29,216 nt of DNA from JBBDNC01 sp040877875 (GTDB lineage Bacteria; Bacteroidota; Rhodothermia; Balneolales; Balneolaceae): assembly GCA_040877875.1 (NCBI GenBank), contig JBBDNC010000061.1, positions 1 to 29,216 of the forward strand, given 5' to 3'. Positions 16,130-23,189 of the stretch are shown one piece after another; positions within the stretch are counted from its first letter, which is position 1; the number at the start of each line of letters is the position of its first letter. The position numbers and the translations under genes were made by a program. Under the pieces are notes generated by a model. The model was not told the DNA's origin and did no database searches. It was given only the letters and a program-made list of their open reading frames with translations.

Positions 16130-16434
16130 AACTCATCAAATTTCTCATATTGACAGCTTTTGCCGGGGTGCTGATCTATGCATCTTTTGACCTTCCTCAC
16201 CGGGGGGATCCGGATAATCGTATGCATGCTGAACGGAGCATAAATGATACACCTGTAGCCGGAAATTACTATATCCAGGAATCCTACCATGATGCTCACA
16301 CACCGAATTTCGTAACCGTGGTACTGGGTGACTACCGAAGTGTGGATACGCTTGGGGAACAGGTGGTGATTTTTACCGCCGGGATGATTTGCCTGTTGAT
16401 CCTCAGAAAATTCAAAGGGGGTGACGAGCAATGA
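16126..16434 (+). CDS. MbhE-like subunit (matches the end of the MrpA C-terminal domain); TTG start
   Basis: This is a 102-residue protein with one N-terminal TM (about 4-20), an external loop (21-75) and a C-terminal TM (about 79-94). The stretch NFVTVVLGDYRSVDTLGEQV (61-80) is the MrpA-CTD/MbhE signature, with Asp69 and Glu78 at conserved acidic positions. The start is TTG at 16126, sharing bases with the upstream stop in ATTGA; no ATG is available near the expected N-terminus. Expression is therefore probably by re-initiation. The downstream overlap with mrpB is 4 bp. Confidence 0.87.
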   Translation: MKLIKFLILTAFAGVLIYASFDLPHRGDPDNRMHAERSINDTPVAGNYYIQESYHDAHTPNFVTVVLGDYRSVDTLGEQVVIFTAGMICLLILRKFKGGDEQ

Positions 16435-16877
16435 GAACCCAGTTCGAAAGCCCGATCGTACTGCTTGGCAGCCGGCTGTTAAGTCCATATATCATGATGT
16501 TCGGGTTGTATGTCATTTTCCACGGCCACTATAGCCCCGGCGGAGGATTCCAGGGAGGAACATTGCTTGCGGCCTCTGTAATTCTGATCCGGTTGTCAGG
16601 CGGACGGCTGATCTCCCGCCTGCATCTTCGTCAACAGTTTACCTCCAGGCTGGCCGTGCTGGGAGTCTTCATCTATTTTGCAACCGGGGTTACCGCTATG
16701 ATTGCCGGGAGCTATTTTCTTGATTACGAAGCCCTGCCCTTTCCCGGCCTCAGCCTTGACCCCTCCTATCTGCGCTTTTATGGAATTTTAATCATTGAGA
16801 TCGGTGTGGGGCTGGCTGTGATGGCGATCCTCGTTATGATCTACGACAACATGGTGCAAGGAGAAGATTATGATTGA
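16431..16877 (+). CDS. mrpB: Mrp-type antiporter subunit B (MbhF-like)
   Basis: The 148 residues form four TM segments. The diagnostic HGHYSPGGGFQGG (about 31-43) lies in the first loop, the most conserved stretch of MrpB/MnhB. It starts on an ATGA overlap with the MbhE-like gene and its end overlaps mrpC by 8 bp. It is a full-length, stand-alone MrpB. Confidence 0.94.
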   Translation: MRTQFESPIVLLGSRLLSPYIMMFGLYVIFHGHYSPGGGFQGGTLLAASVILIRLSGGRLISRLHLRQQFTSRLAVLGVFIYFATGVTAMIAGSYFLDYEALPFPGLSLDPSYLRFYGILIIEIGVGLAVMAILVMIYDNMVQGEDYD

Positions 16878-17238
16878 CTTTATACTGGGCAATTATGCTT
16901 ACTGGATGACCGCCGTGCTACTCTGTATCGGCCTGTATGGAATCCTGATGAAAAAAAATCTTGTAAAGAAAACGATCGGGCTTTCCATCCTGCAAGTCTC
17001 GATTATCCTCTTTTTTGTGTCGATCGCCTCCAAGTGGGATGCAACGGTACCGGTCATGGATCCATCCATACCGACTTCCGAAGTTGCCAATTATCTGAAC
17101 CCTCTTCCTCATACGCTGATGCTGACAGCCATTGTAGTCGGGGTTGCAACACTCGGAGTTGCGTTTTCTTTGCTGATATCGATATACAACCGTTATGAAA
17201 CCCTCGACGAAGAAGAAATTTTAAACAAGATTCAATGA
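16870..17238 (+). CDS. mrpC: Mrp-type antiporter subunit C (NuoK-like, MbhG-like)
   Basis: This is a 122-residue homologue of NuoK with three TM segments: about 9-24, 34-51 and 80-101. The family stretch KKNLVKKTIGLSILQVSIIL (28-47) is present. PLPHTLMLTAIVVGVATLGVA in the last TM, split here as PLPHTLMLTAIVV then GVATLGVA, matches the conserved MrpC/NuoK C-terminal helix. It overlaps mrpB by 8 bp and mrpD by 4 bp. Confidence 0.93.
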   Translation: MIDFILGNYAYWMTAVLLCIGLYGILMKKNLVKKTIGLSILQVSIILFFVSIASKWDATVPVMDPSIPTSEVANYLNPLPHTLMLTAIVVGVATLGVAFSLLISIYNRYETLDEEEILNKIQ

Positions 17239-18728
17239 TCGAGTCGCACATTCCGGCATTGATTGCCTTTAATTTTTTGGCTTTTGCCATTCTCATAGCC
17301 CTTTTGGGCCTATGGAAACGGCAACTTTGTCAGCCGCTTGCCACACTGGGAGCCGGCATTTCATCGGTTTTATCCGTTTACGGGTTTATTACAATCATCC
17401 ATGGCGAGACTCCCCTCCGGTATTTTTTCGGCGGATGGGAACCGCCTGTCGGGATTGAGTTTGTTTACGACGGACTTTCCGCATTTTTTGTGATGGTAAT
17501 CAACTGTATTGCCTTCCTGGTATTGCTTCACTCTTTCCGGATTTCCGAACGGGAATTTCCTCAAAAAAAGATGCCTTATTACAGCCTTTCGATGCTGCTC
17601 ATGCTTGGGTTTAACGGCATGGTCTTAACCGGCGATCTGTTTAACCTGTACGTTTTTCTCGAAATTTCATCCCTTTCCAGCTATGCACTCATCGCCAATG
17701 GGAACCGTCCGGCCCCTGTTGCCGCATTCCGTTACCTGATTATAGGGACGGTCGGAGGCTCCTTCTACCTGCTGGGAGTAGGATTTCTCTATACAGTGAC
17801 CGGAACCCTGAATATCCTGGATATGATCCCGATGCTGCCGGAGTTTGCCGGGAATTCTGCCGTGATTGCCGCATCTGTTTTAATGGTTACCGGGATCGGT
17901 ATTAAAGCGGCTTTGTTCCCGATGCACGGCTGGCTGCCCGATTCCTATACCTTCGCAAATTCTACTTCCTCTACCCTGATCGCTCCGATCGGCACAAAGG
18001 TTGCCGCCTATGTGCTGGTGCGAGTGATTCTATTTCTTTTCGGCATCGAACTGATCGACGAAACCGTTCCGATCACGACTCTCCTGGGCATTCTTGCTTC
18101 GGTGGGGATCCTCTACGGATCGATCATGGCCATTGCCCAGAAAGAGATGAAACGGATGCTGGCCTACAGCAGTATTTCCCAAATCGGATATATTATCCTG
18201 GGAATCAGCCTCGGCAACCTATTCGGTTTCATCGGGGCGATCCTGCACGTATTGAACCACGCGGTGATGAAAGCCTGCCTGTTCATGACAGCCGGAAATT
18301 TACGAATGAAAGAGGGTCACTCGGATATCAGCCGCTTTGATGACAGCTACCGGAAAAAATATCCACTGACGATGTTTTCATTTTCAACGGCTGCTATCTC
18401 GATGGTCGGCCTGCCGCCCCTTGCCGGCTTTTTCAGCAAATGGTACCTGGCACTGGGCACCATCGAAGCGGGGAGCTGGCTGTTCCTGGCCGTTATTTTG
18501 ATCAGTTCCCTGCTCAATGCAGTCTATTTCTTCCGCATCCTGGAAAAAGTTTATATGAAAAATCCAGAAGACAAACGGGAGTCGGCCGTTGAAAAGCTTC
18601 CGGCAGAGAATCAGGAGGTAGGGGCCTCGATGTGGATACCCACTATCGTACTTGCACTCTCGCTTTTTGTCATCGGTTTACTGAACGTTGCAATCGTCAC
18701 CGTCATCATAGAAATGTTTCCGGCCTGA
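17235..18728 (+). CDS. mrpD: Mrp-type antiporter subunit D (MbhH-like), first of three
   Basis: This is a 497-residue antiporter-like subunit with about 14 TM segments, homologous to NuoN/NuoM. The TM5 carboxylate is Glu143 (YVFLEISSLSSYALI), the TM7 lysine is Lys224 in GIGIKAALFPMHGWLPDSY and the TM8 lysine is Lys255 (PIGTKVAAYVLVR). MKRMLAYSSISQIGYI and PPLAGFFSKWYLA are intact, so it should be competent for proton or cation movement. It is the best match to canonical MrpD by position, directly after mrpC. A 160-bp interval then separates it from the next antiporter-like gene. Confidence 0.94.
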   Translation: MIESHIPALIAFNFLAFAILIALLGLWKRQLCQPLATLGAGISSVLSVYGFITIIHGETPLRYFFGGWEPPVGIEFVYDGLSAFFVMVINCIAFLVLLHSFRISEREFPQKKMPYYSLSMLLMLGFNGMVLTGDLFNLYVFLEISSLSSYALIANGNRPAPVAAFRYLIIGTVGGSFYLLGVGFLYTVTGTLNILDMIPMLPEFAGNSAVIAASVLMVTGIGIKAALFPMHGWLPDSYTFANSTSSTLIAPIGTKVAAYVLVRVILFLFGIELIDETVPITTLLGILASVGILYGSIMAIAQKEMKRMLAYSSISQIGYIILGISLGNLFGFIGAILHVLNHAVMKACLFMTAGNLRMKEGHSDISRFDDSYRKKYPLTMFSFSTAAISMVGLPPLAGFFSKWYLALGTIEAGSWLFLAVILISSLLNAVYFFRILEKVYMKNPEDKRESAVEKLPAENQEVGASMWIPTIVLALSLFVIGLLNVAIVTVIIEMFPA

Positions 18729-18883
18729 TGATAAAATTTTCATTGCATAGGATATTCGCTGTCGGTTTTCGGACTTCGGAATCTCAGACGGCAGGTTTCA
18801 GGGACTCTCAAACCATCCATGAGCTTGACAAATACACAGACCGGCTCCGGATTTACGATTTTTTAATTAACCTTCTACGATAA
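18728..18883 (+). CDS. Possible 51-residue hypothetical protein in the mrpD spacer
   Basis: This open frame starts on an ATG overlapping the mrpD stop (TGATG) and ends 5 bp before the next gene, so it fills the only sizeable gap of the operon. The product is basic and polar, not a membrane protein, and I recognise no family. There is no ribosome binding site, although coupling to mrpD would not need one. Against it, the composition is not typical of a conserved gene. The interval could instead be a regulatory spacer. Confidence 0.3.
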   Translation: MIKFSLHRIFAVGFRTSESQTAGFRDSQTIHELDKYTDRLRIYDFLINLLR

Positions 18884-18888
18884 ACCTG

Positions 18889-20373
18889 ATGGAACTTACA
18901 TACGTACCTCTATATGCAGTTTTGGTATCGCTGGCCGCCGTTCCGCTAATTTTATTCAGTTCGGGGAAGCCAAACCTGCGTGAGTTCTGGACGATTCTCG
19001 CATCCGTGATCAAGTTTGCTTTGGTCATGATGCTGCTTCCGACCGCCCTGCAGGGAGGTTCCGTTGAGGTCACACTTTTTGAGATCGCCCCGGACATTCC
19101 CCTGCTCCTTCGTGCTGATCCGTTCGGAGTCTATTTTGCCATCATTGCCTCCGGTCTTTGGTTTTTCACCTCGTTCTACTCCATTGGTTATATGAGAGGA
19201 GCCGGTGAAAAGAAACAGGCCCGATATTTTGCCAGCTTTGCGGTTTGCCTGTCGGCAACTATCGGCATCGCTTTTTCAGGCAACCTGCTCACATTTATCC
19301 TTTTTTATGAAATACTGACCCTCGCCACATACCCCCTGGTGATTCACAAAGAGACAACCAAGGCGATTCAGGCCGGACGCAAATACCTGGCCTATACACT
19401 GACGGCCGGCCTGTTGCTCATTGCCGCCGCAGGGTTGACCTGGCACTTTACGGGAACCCTTGAATTCCGTCCCGGCGGAGTCTTCCAAAACGTATCCCTT
19501 TCCCAGCCGGTTATGATTTCCCTGTTTCTCCTTTTTCTCGGAGGGGTTGGAGTTAAAGCCGGAATTATGCCACTGCATAGCTGGCTACCCTCGGCTATGG
19601 CCGCTCCCACACCCGTCAGTGCCCTGCTTCATGCTGTTGCCGTGGTTAAATCGGGCGTGTTCGGAGTGATCCGCATTATCGGATTTGTATTCGGCACGGA
19701 TACCATGAGCTCATTCGGCTTGAATAATATCGTAATGGTCCTGGCCGGAGCTACGATCCTTATCGCTTCTCTCCTTGCGTTTGCACAGGACAACCTCAAG
19801 CGGCGGCTTGCCTATTCAACCGTTGGGCATCTCTCCTATATCGTTTTGGGCGCCGCCCTGATCACGCCCCTGGGAATGACCGGCAGCATCATGCATATTG
19901 CCGCTCATGCGACGATGAAAATCACTCTTTTCTTTTGTGCAGGGGCCATCTATGTGAACCTGCACAAGGAAAATATCAGTGACCTGAACGGGATTGCGAA
20001 AGTGATGCCCTGGACCATGGCGGCATTCGTAATCGGATCGATGGGGCTGGCGGGAATACCTCCCATCAACGGATTTGTAAGTAAATGGTATCTTATTGCA
20101 GGAACCCTTGAAGGAGGGATGATGATACCGGTCCTGATCTTTGTCATCAGCGGACTGCTGAACGTGGGGTACTTTTTCCCGATCATTCACAGGGCTTATT
20201 TCCGGAAGGGAGATGAAAGCCTCGGGACACACGGGGAAGCCTCGCCGTTTATGGTCGTACCCATTATGATTACAGCCCTTCTTTCCGTTGTTTTCGGCCT
20301 GTTTCCCGACCTCTTTTTCAATTTTTATGAACTGGCACAATCAATCGCCACAAACCTGTTTTCAGGAGGTTAG
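18889..20373 (+). CDS. MrpD/NuoM-like proton-conducting membrane subunit, second of three
   Basis: A 494-residue multi-TM protein. Both ends of the proton path are present: Glu141 (FYEILTLATYPLV), Lys223 in GVGVKAGIMPLHSWLPSAM and Lys254 (AVAVVKSGVFGVIRI). LKRRLAYSTVGHLSYI and PPINGFVSKWYLIAG are also conserved. It is as close to NuoM/HyfB-type proteins as to MrpD. It may take the place of the N-terminal half of MrpA, which is absent as such. The start ATG at 18889 gives a normal first TM; no clear Shine-Dalgarno sequence precedes it. Confidence 0.9.
   Translation: MELTYVPLYAVLVSLAAVPLILFSSGKPNLREFWTILASVIKFALVMMLLPTALQGGSVEVTLFEIAPDIPLLLRADPFGVYFAIIASGLWFFTSFYSIGYMRGAGEKKQARYFASFAVCLSATIGIAFSGNLLTFILFYEILTLATYPLVIHKETTKAIQAGRKYLAYTLTAGLLLIAAAGLTWHFTGTLEFRPGGVFQNVSLSQPVMISLFLLFLGGVGVKAGIMPLHSWLPSAMAAPTPVSALLHAVAVVKSGVFGVIRIIGFVFGTDTMSSFGLNNIVMVLAGATILIASLLAFAQDNLKRRLAYSTVGHLSYIVLGAALITPLGMTGSIMHIAAHATMKITLFFCAGAIYVNLHKENISDLNGIAKVMPWTMAAFVIGSMGLAGIPPINGFVSKWYLIAGTLEGGMMIPVLIFVISGLLNVGYFFPIIHRAYFRKGDESLGTHGEASPFMVVPIMITALLSVVFGLFPDLFFNFYELAQSIATNLFSGG
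20364..20369 (+). promoter_or_regulatory. Strong ribosome binding site AGGAGG
   Basis: A perfect AGGAGG ends 5 nt before the ATG at 20375. It fixes that ATG, rather than an upstream in-frame one, as the start of the 71-residue protein. Most other genes in this window lack such a site, so it suggests deliberately high translation. Confidence 0.75.
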
Positions 20374-20374
20374 T

Positions 20375-20590
20375 ATGAAAACCCGGCACTGGATCTTACT
20401 TGGAATTCTGACACTGGTCAGTCTCATTCTCGAATTTACCATGCTTTCTGATTATGACTCCCACTGGTGGAACGCCATCCCGGGATTCTATATCCTCTGG
20501 GGAGCCTTAAGCTGTATTGCGGCGATTTATGTATCCAAATGGATGGGTAAACTATTTCTTTATAGAGACGAAACCTACTATGACCACTGA
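20375..20590 (+). CDS. Small two-TM protein between MrpD-like subunits (unknown function)
   Basis: The 71 residues hold two TM segments, about 6-25 and 36-53, joined by a Trp-rich loop with DSHWWNAIPGFY (27-38). They end in SKWMGKLFLYRDETYYDH, an aromatic and charged cytoplasmic tail. From memory, similar WW-x-x-IPGF / SK-x-x-GK / YYD proteins accompany Mrp operons with several MrpD genes in other phyla, but I cannot name a characterised family. The perfect AGGAGG before it and the 11-bp overlap with the next gene tie its expression to the last antiporter-like subunit. It is probably an accessory or linker subunit of the complex (inference). Confidence 0.85.
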   Translation: MKTRHWILLGILTLVSLILEFTMLSDYDSHWWNAIPGFYILWGALSCIAAIYVSKWMGKLFLYRDETYYDH

Positions 20591-22298
20591 GTTGATATTT
20601 TTTCCGGCTCTTATTGTGATTGCAGGAGCCTTTATTATACCGCTTCTGAATCAGAAAGTGCGGTCTTCCGCTTTCCTGCTTTTCCCTGTGGCGGCACTGG
20701 CCGGAATCTGGGCCATGCCGGAGAATTTTGTCCTTCAGGGTTCCCTGGCTGGTTACGATTTGCTTCTCGTCCAGGCGGATTCCCTGAGCAGGATTTTTGC
20801 AACGATCTTTGCCATGATTACGCTCTTCGGGGGGATCTACGCCTGGCACATTAAAGACCTTGGACAACAAACCTCCGCACTGGTCTATGCCGGCAGCGCA
20901 CTGGGGGTTGTCTACGCAGGAGATTTCTTCACCCTGATCGTTTTCTGGGAGCTTATGGCTTTCAGCTCTTCCTACCTGGTCTGGGCGCGTCGGACGGAAG
21001 AGGCGCAGCATTCGGGCATGCGTTACCTGATTGTCCATGCCCTTGGAGGCGGAATCCTGTTGGCCGGAATCCTGGTGCATCTGAATGACACCGGCAGTCT
21101 TCTTCTAACCAGTTTCCCTTATGTCCTGACCCCTGCCTCCGTCTTGATATTGATCGGGATATCCATTAATGCAGCCATCCCTCCCCTGCACGCCTGGCTG
21201 ACGGATGCCTATCCGAAGGCAACCGTAACGGGAGCTGTATTTATGAGTGCATTCACCAGCAAGTCAGCCGTCTATGTGCTAATCCGGCTCTTTCCGGGTT
21301 GGGAGATCCTGATCTGGCTCGGTGTTGCCATGGCTCTTTACGGGACGGTTTATGCGCTGATGGCCAACGATACCCGTAAAATTCTGTCCTTCTCGATCAT
21401 CAGCCAGATCGGATATATGGTAGTCGCCATCGGTATCGGAACCGAGATCGCCCTGAACGGTGCGGCCGCTCATGCATTCGGCCATATTTTATACAAATCC
21501 CTCCTCTTCATGGGAGCCGGTGCCGTTCTTTACTCAACAGGAAAAAGCAAATTGACGGAACTCGGGGGACTCGCTAAGAAAATGAAATGGACGGTAGTCT
21601 TTTACATGATCGGCGGATTTTCTATTTCCGGATTTCCCCTGCTGAACGGGTTCATCAGCAAGTCTTTGATTATGGAGGCCGTCGGCGAGGCCCATCTTGA
21701 AATGGTCATCCTGCTTTTGTTGGCGGCCTCTGCAGGCACCTTCCTCCATACCGGCCTGAAGCTGCCTTATTTTACCTGGTTCGATACCCCAAAAAGTGAA
21801 ATCATGGTCAAACCCCTTCCGAAAAACATGTTGTTTGCAATGGGGATCGGGGCTTTCTTCTGTATCCTGTTCGGGATCTACCCGGCTTTGATCTATAACA
21901 ACCTGCCTTACCCGGTGGATACCCAACCTTTTACCGTCTATAACCTGGTTGAAATGACCCAGATCCTGGTGTTTACATTTATCGGATTCTGGCTTCTGCG
22001 TAAAAATCTTAAAGGAGTGCCAAAAATCGCGCTGGACACGGACTGGTTTTACCGCATGCCGGCAACATGGGTTCGAAGAATTTTCGTCCGGTTTCCGGAC
22101 GATCTGTTCGGACAGGCCGAGAAGATTGTTCTGGACCTCTCCCGGAAACTGACCGGATCCTTTGAAAATCCGATGAGTTGGCTGAACCCGTTCACCGACC
22201 ATGGCAAAGAAGCCTCCACATATAGCCCGGCGCTGGAAGTGGTCATGTCTTACATCCTCCTGGTAATCCTCGTGGCCGGGCTGTTTATCATACTGTAA
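20580..22298 (+). CDS. MrpD/NuoL-like antiporter subunit, third of three, lacking the TM7 lysine
   Basis: A 572-residue multi-TM protein ending the operon. I take the ATG at 20580 as start, since the in-frame region upstream encodes the end of the previous gene in another frame. Glu124 (FWELMAFSSSYLVW) matches the TM5 carboxylate and Lys228 (AFTSKSAVYVLIR) the TM8 lysine. In the TM7 motif the usual Gly-x-Lys-Ala is ISINAAIPPLHAWLTDAY, so Lys is replaced by Asn197. RKILSFSIISQIGYMV and NGFISKSLI are kept. A C-terminal hydrophilic segment (about 480-550) with a final TM recalls NuoL/MrpA more than MrpD. It may substitute for the MrpA N-terminal domain or be a non-pumping structural subunit. Confidence 0.9.
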   Translation: MTTELIFFPALIVIAGAFIIPLLNQKVRSSAFLLFPVAALAGIWAMPENFVLQGSLAGYDLLLVQADSLSRIFATIFAMITLFGGIYAWHIKDLGQQTSALVYAGSALGVVYAGDFFTLIVFWELMAFSSSYLVWARRTEEAQHSGMRYLIVHALGGGILLAGILVHLNDTGSLLLTSFPYVLTPASVLILIGISINAAIPPLHAWLTDAYPKATVTGAVFMSAFTSKSAVYVLIRLFPGWEILIWLGVAMALYGTVYALMANDTRKILSFSIISQIGYMVVAIGIGTEIALNGAAAHAFGHILYKSLLFMGAGAVLYSTGKSKLTELGGLAKKMKWTVVFYMIGGFSISGFPLLNGFISKSLIMEAVGEAHLEMVILLLLAASAGTFLHTGLKLPYFTWFDTPKSEIMVKPLPKNMLFAMGIGAFFCILFGIYPALIYNNLPYPVDTQPFTVYNLVEMTQILVFTFIGFWLLRKNLKGVPKIALDTDWFYRMPATWVRRIFVRFPDDLFGQAEKIVLDLSRKLTGSFENPMSWLNPFTDHGKEASTYSPALEVVMSYILLVILVAGLFIIL

Positions 22299-22309
22299 AC
22301 AGTGGGTCA

Positions 22310-22321
22310 TCCGCCGGCGGA
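22310..22321. repeat. Intergenic palindrome TCCGCCGGCGGA
   Basis: A perfect 12-bp palindrome in the 45-bp gap between the convergent ends of the mrp operon and the UbiA-like gene. It is a loop-less member of the TCCGCC-N4-GGCGGA family seen at 24361, 24409 and 27748. A T-run (22340-22345) lies 18 bp after it on the plus strand, so it might contribute to ending mrp transcription, though the spacing is not that of a standard terminator. Confidence 0.6.
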
Positions 22322-22343
22322 AGGGGTTCTCTGCCAAACTTTT

Positions 22344-23189
22344 TTACTTTAACAGCCAGATCAACAGGAACTGGACCCAGAGCATGGAATCGATCCAGAA
22401 AGTAAAATAAAGAGGGGAACGATCTTCATGGGTCTTCAGGATCAAAGCCGAGGTCAACAGACCTGTCAAAAGCAAACCCAAAAGTGTCATCACTTCCAGG
22501 GGCCCTGCCAGCCAGCGAAACCCGGCGATCATCCCGTATAAGGCCACTGCAACGACCCCAAGCCGGAGTGATCGCCGTACTCCGAACCTCTGCGGGATCG
22601 TCTTTTGAAATGCATAGTCGGTATTCAAGTCCCGGATATCGAATGGAAGGAGCAGAGCAAAAACAAAAAATGCCCGTTGCATGCAAAAAAGAATAAAGTC
22701 GGGCGTAAGTCCATCGTGGACATTAAAATAGGGGATGAACGCCGTCACCCAGAGCCATACAAAAAGAATAAGATAAATTTTCAGCCAGGGAATCTCACGA
22801 AGGGTAATCCGAACTCTTCGAAAAGTGAAAAGAGGGGTTGAATAAAGAAAGGACAAGGTACCCGGAACAATGAACCACGTAACGACAGACCGGTCTTCCA
22901 TACCCACCAGGGAGACGGACATCCCCGCTACCCCCAGCCCTGCATAAATAATAAACGGATGCCATGGAGTAAAATGATCTTTTACCCTGGCAGACCTGTA
23001 TCGTCCCATCAGGTTCTGCAGGTTGTAGGTAAACAGAGTCGCAAAGCCGATGAAAATGATGAGCGGATAATCCGGTGGGATCGAGAGCTGAAGATATGCG
23101 GAACCGGTAAAAGCCGATGCGGCAATTGCAATCAGCAGATGGCTGCCGGCTACCCACTCTCCTATTCTTCCGATTGTTTGGGATAACAT
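22344..23189 (-). CDS. UbiA-superfamily-like membrane protein with one Asp motif
   Basis: The 281 residues have eight or so TM segments arranged as in UbiA prenyltransferases. The second Asp-rich motif is present as PFDIRDLNTDYAFQKTIPQ (182-200). The first motif, normally N-D-x-x-D-x-x-x-D, is replaced by TYNLQNLMGRYRSA (54-67) with no Asp, so Mg-diphosphate binding may be lost or altered. Members attach prenyl chains to quinones, haem or lipids in the membrane; substrate cannot be inferred. Paralogues with this degenerate motif are, from memory, common in Bacteroidota. The start overlaps the end of pheA by 28 bp, so it is co-transcribed with it. Confidence 0.65.
   Translation of the reverse strand: MLSQTIGRIGEWVAGSHLLIAIAASAFTGSAYLQLSIPPDYPLIIFIGFATLFTYNLQNLMGRYRSARVKDHFTPWHPFIIYAGLGVAGMSVSLVGMEDRSVVTWFIVPGTLSFLYSTPLFTFRRVRITLREIPWLKIYLILFVWLWVTAFIPYFNVHDGLTPDFILFCMQRAFFVFALLLPFDIRDLNTDYAFQKTIPQRFGVRRSLRLGVVAVALYGMIAGFRWLAGPLEVMTLLGLLLTGLLTSALILKTHEDRSPLYFTFWIDSMLWVQFLLIWLLK

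Noticed and set aside
14723..22298. Energy-converting hydrogenase or DabAB-type inorganic-carbon pump
   Set aside because: No hydrogenase large or small subunit, no iron-sulfur protein and no DabA-like gene are present; all subunits fit the antiporter module.
21534..22337. 267-aa minus-strand ORF opposite the third MrpD-like gene
   Set aside because: Antisense shadow rich in Gln, Arg and His; the opposite frame is a conserved antiporter subunit. The 214-aa ORF at 20436-21080 was dropped for the same reason.
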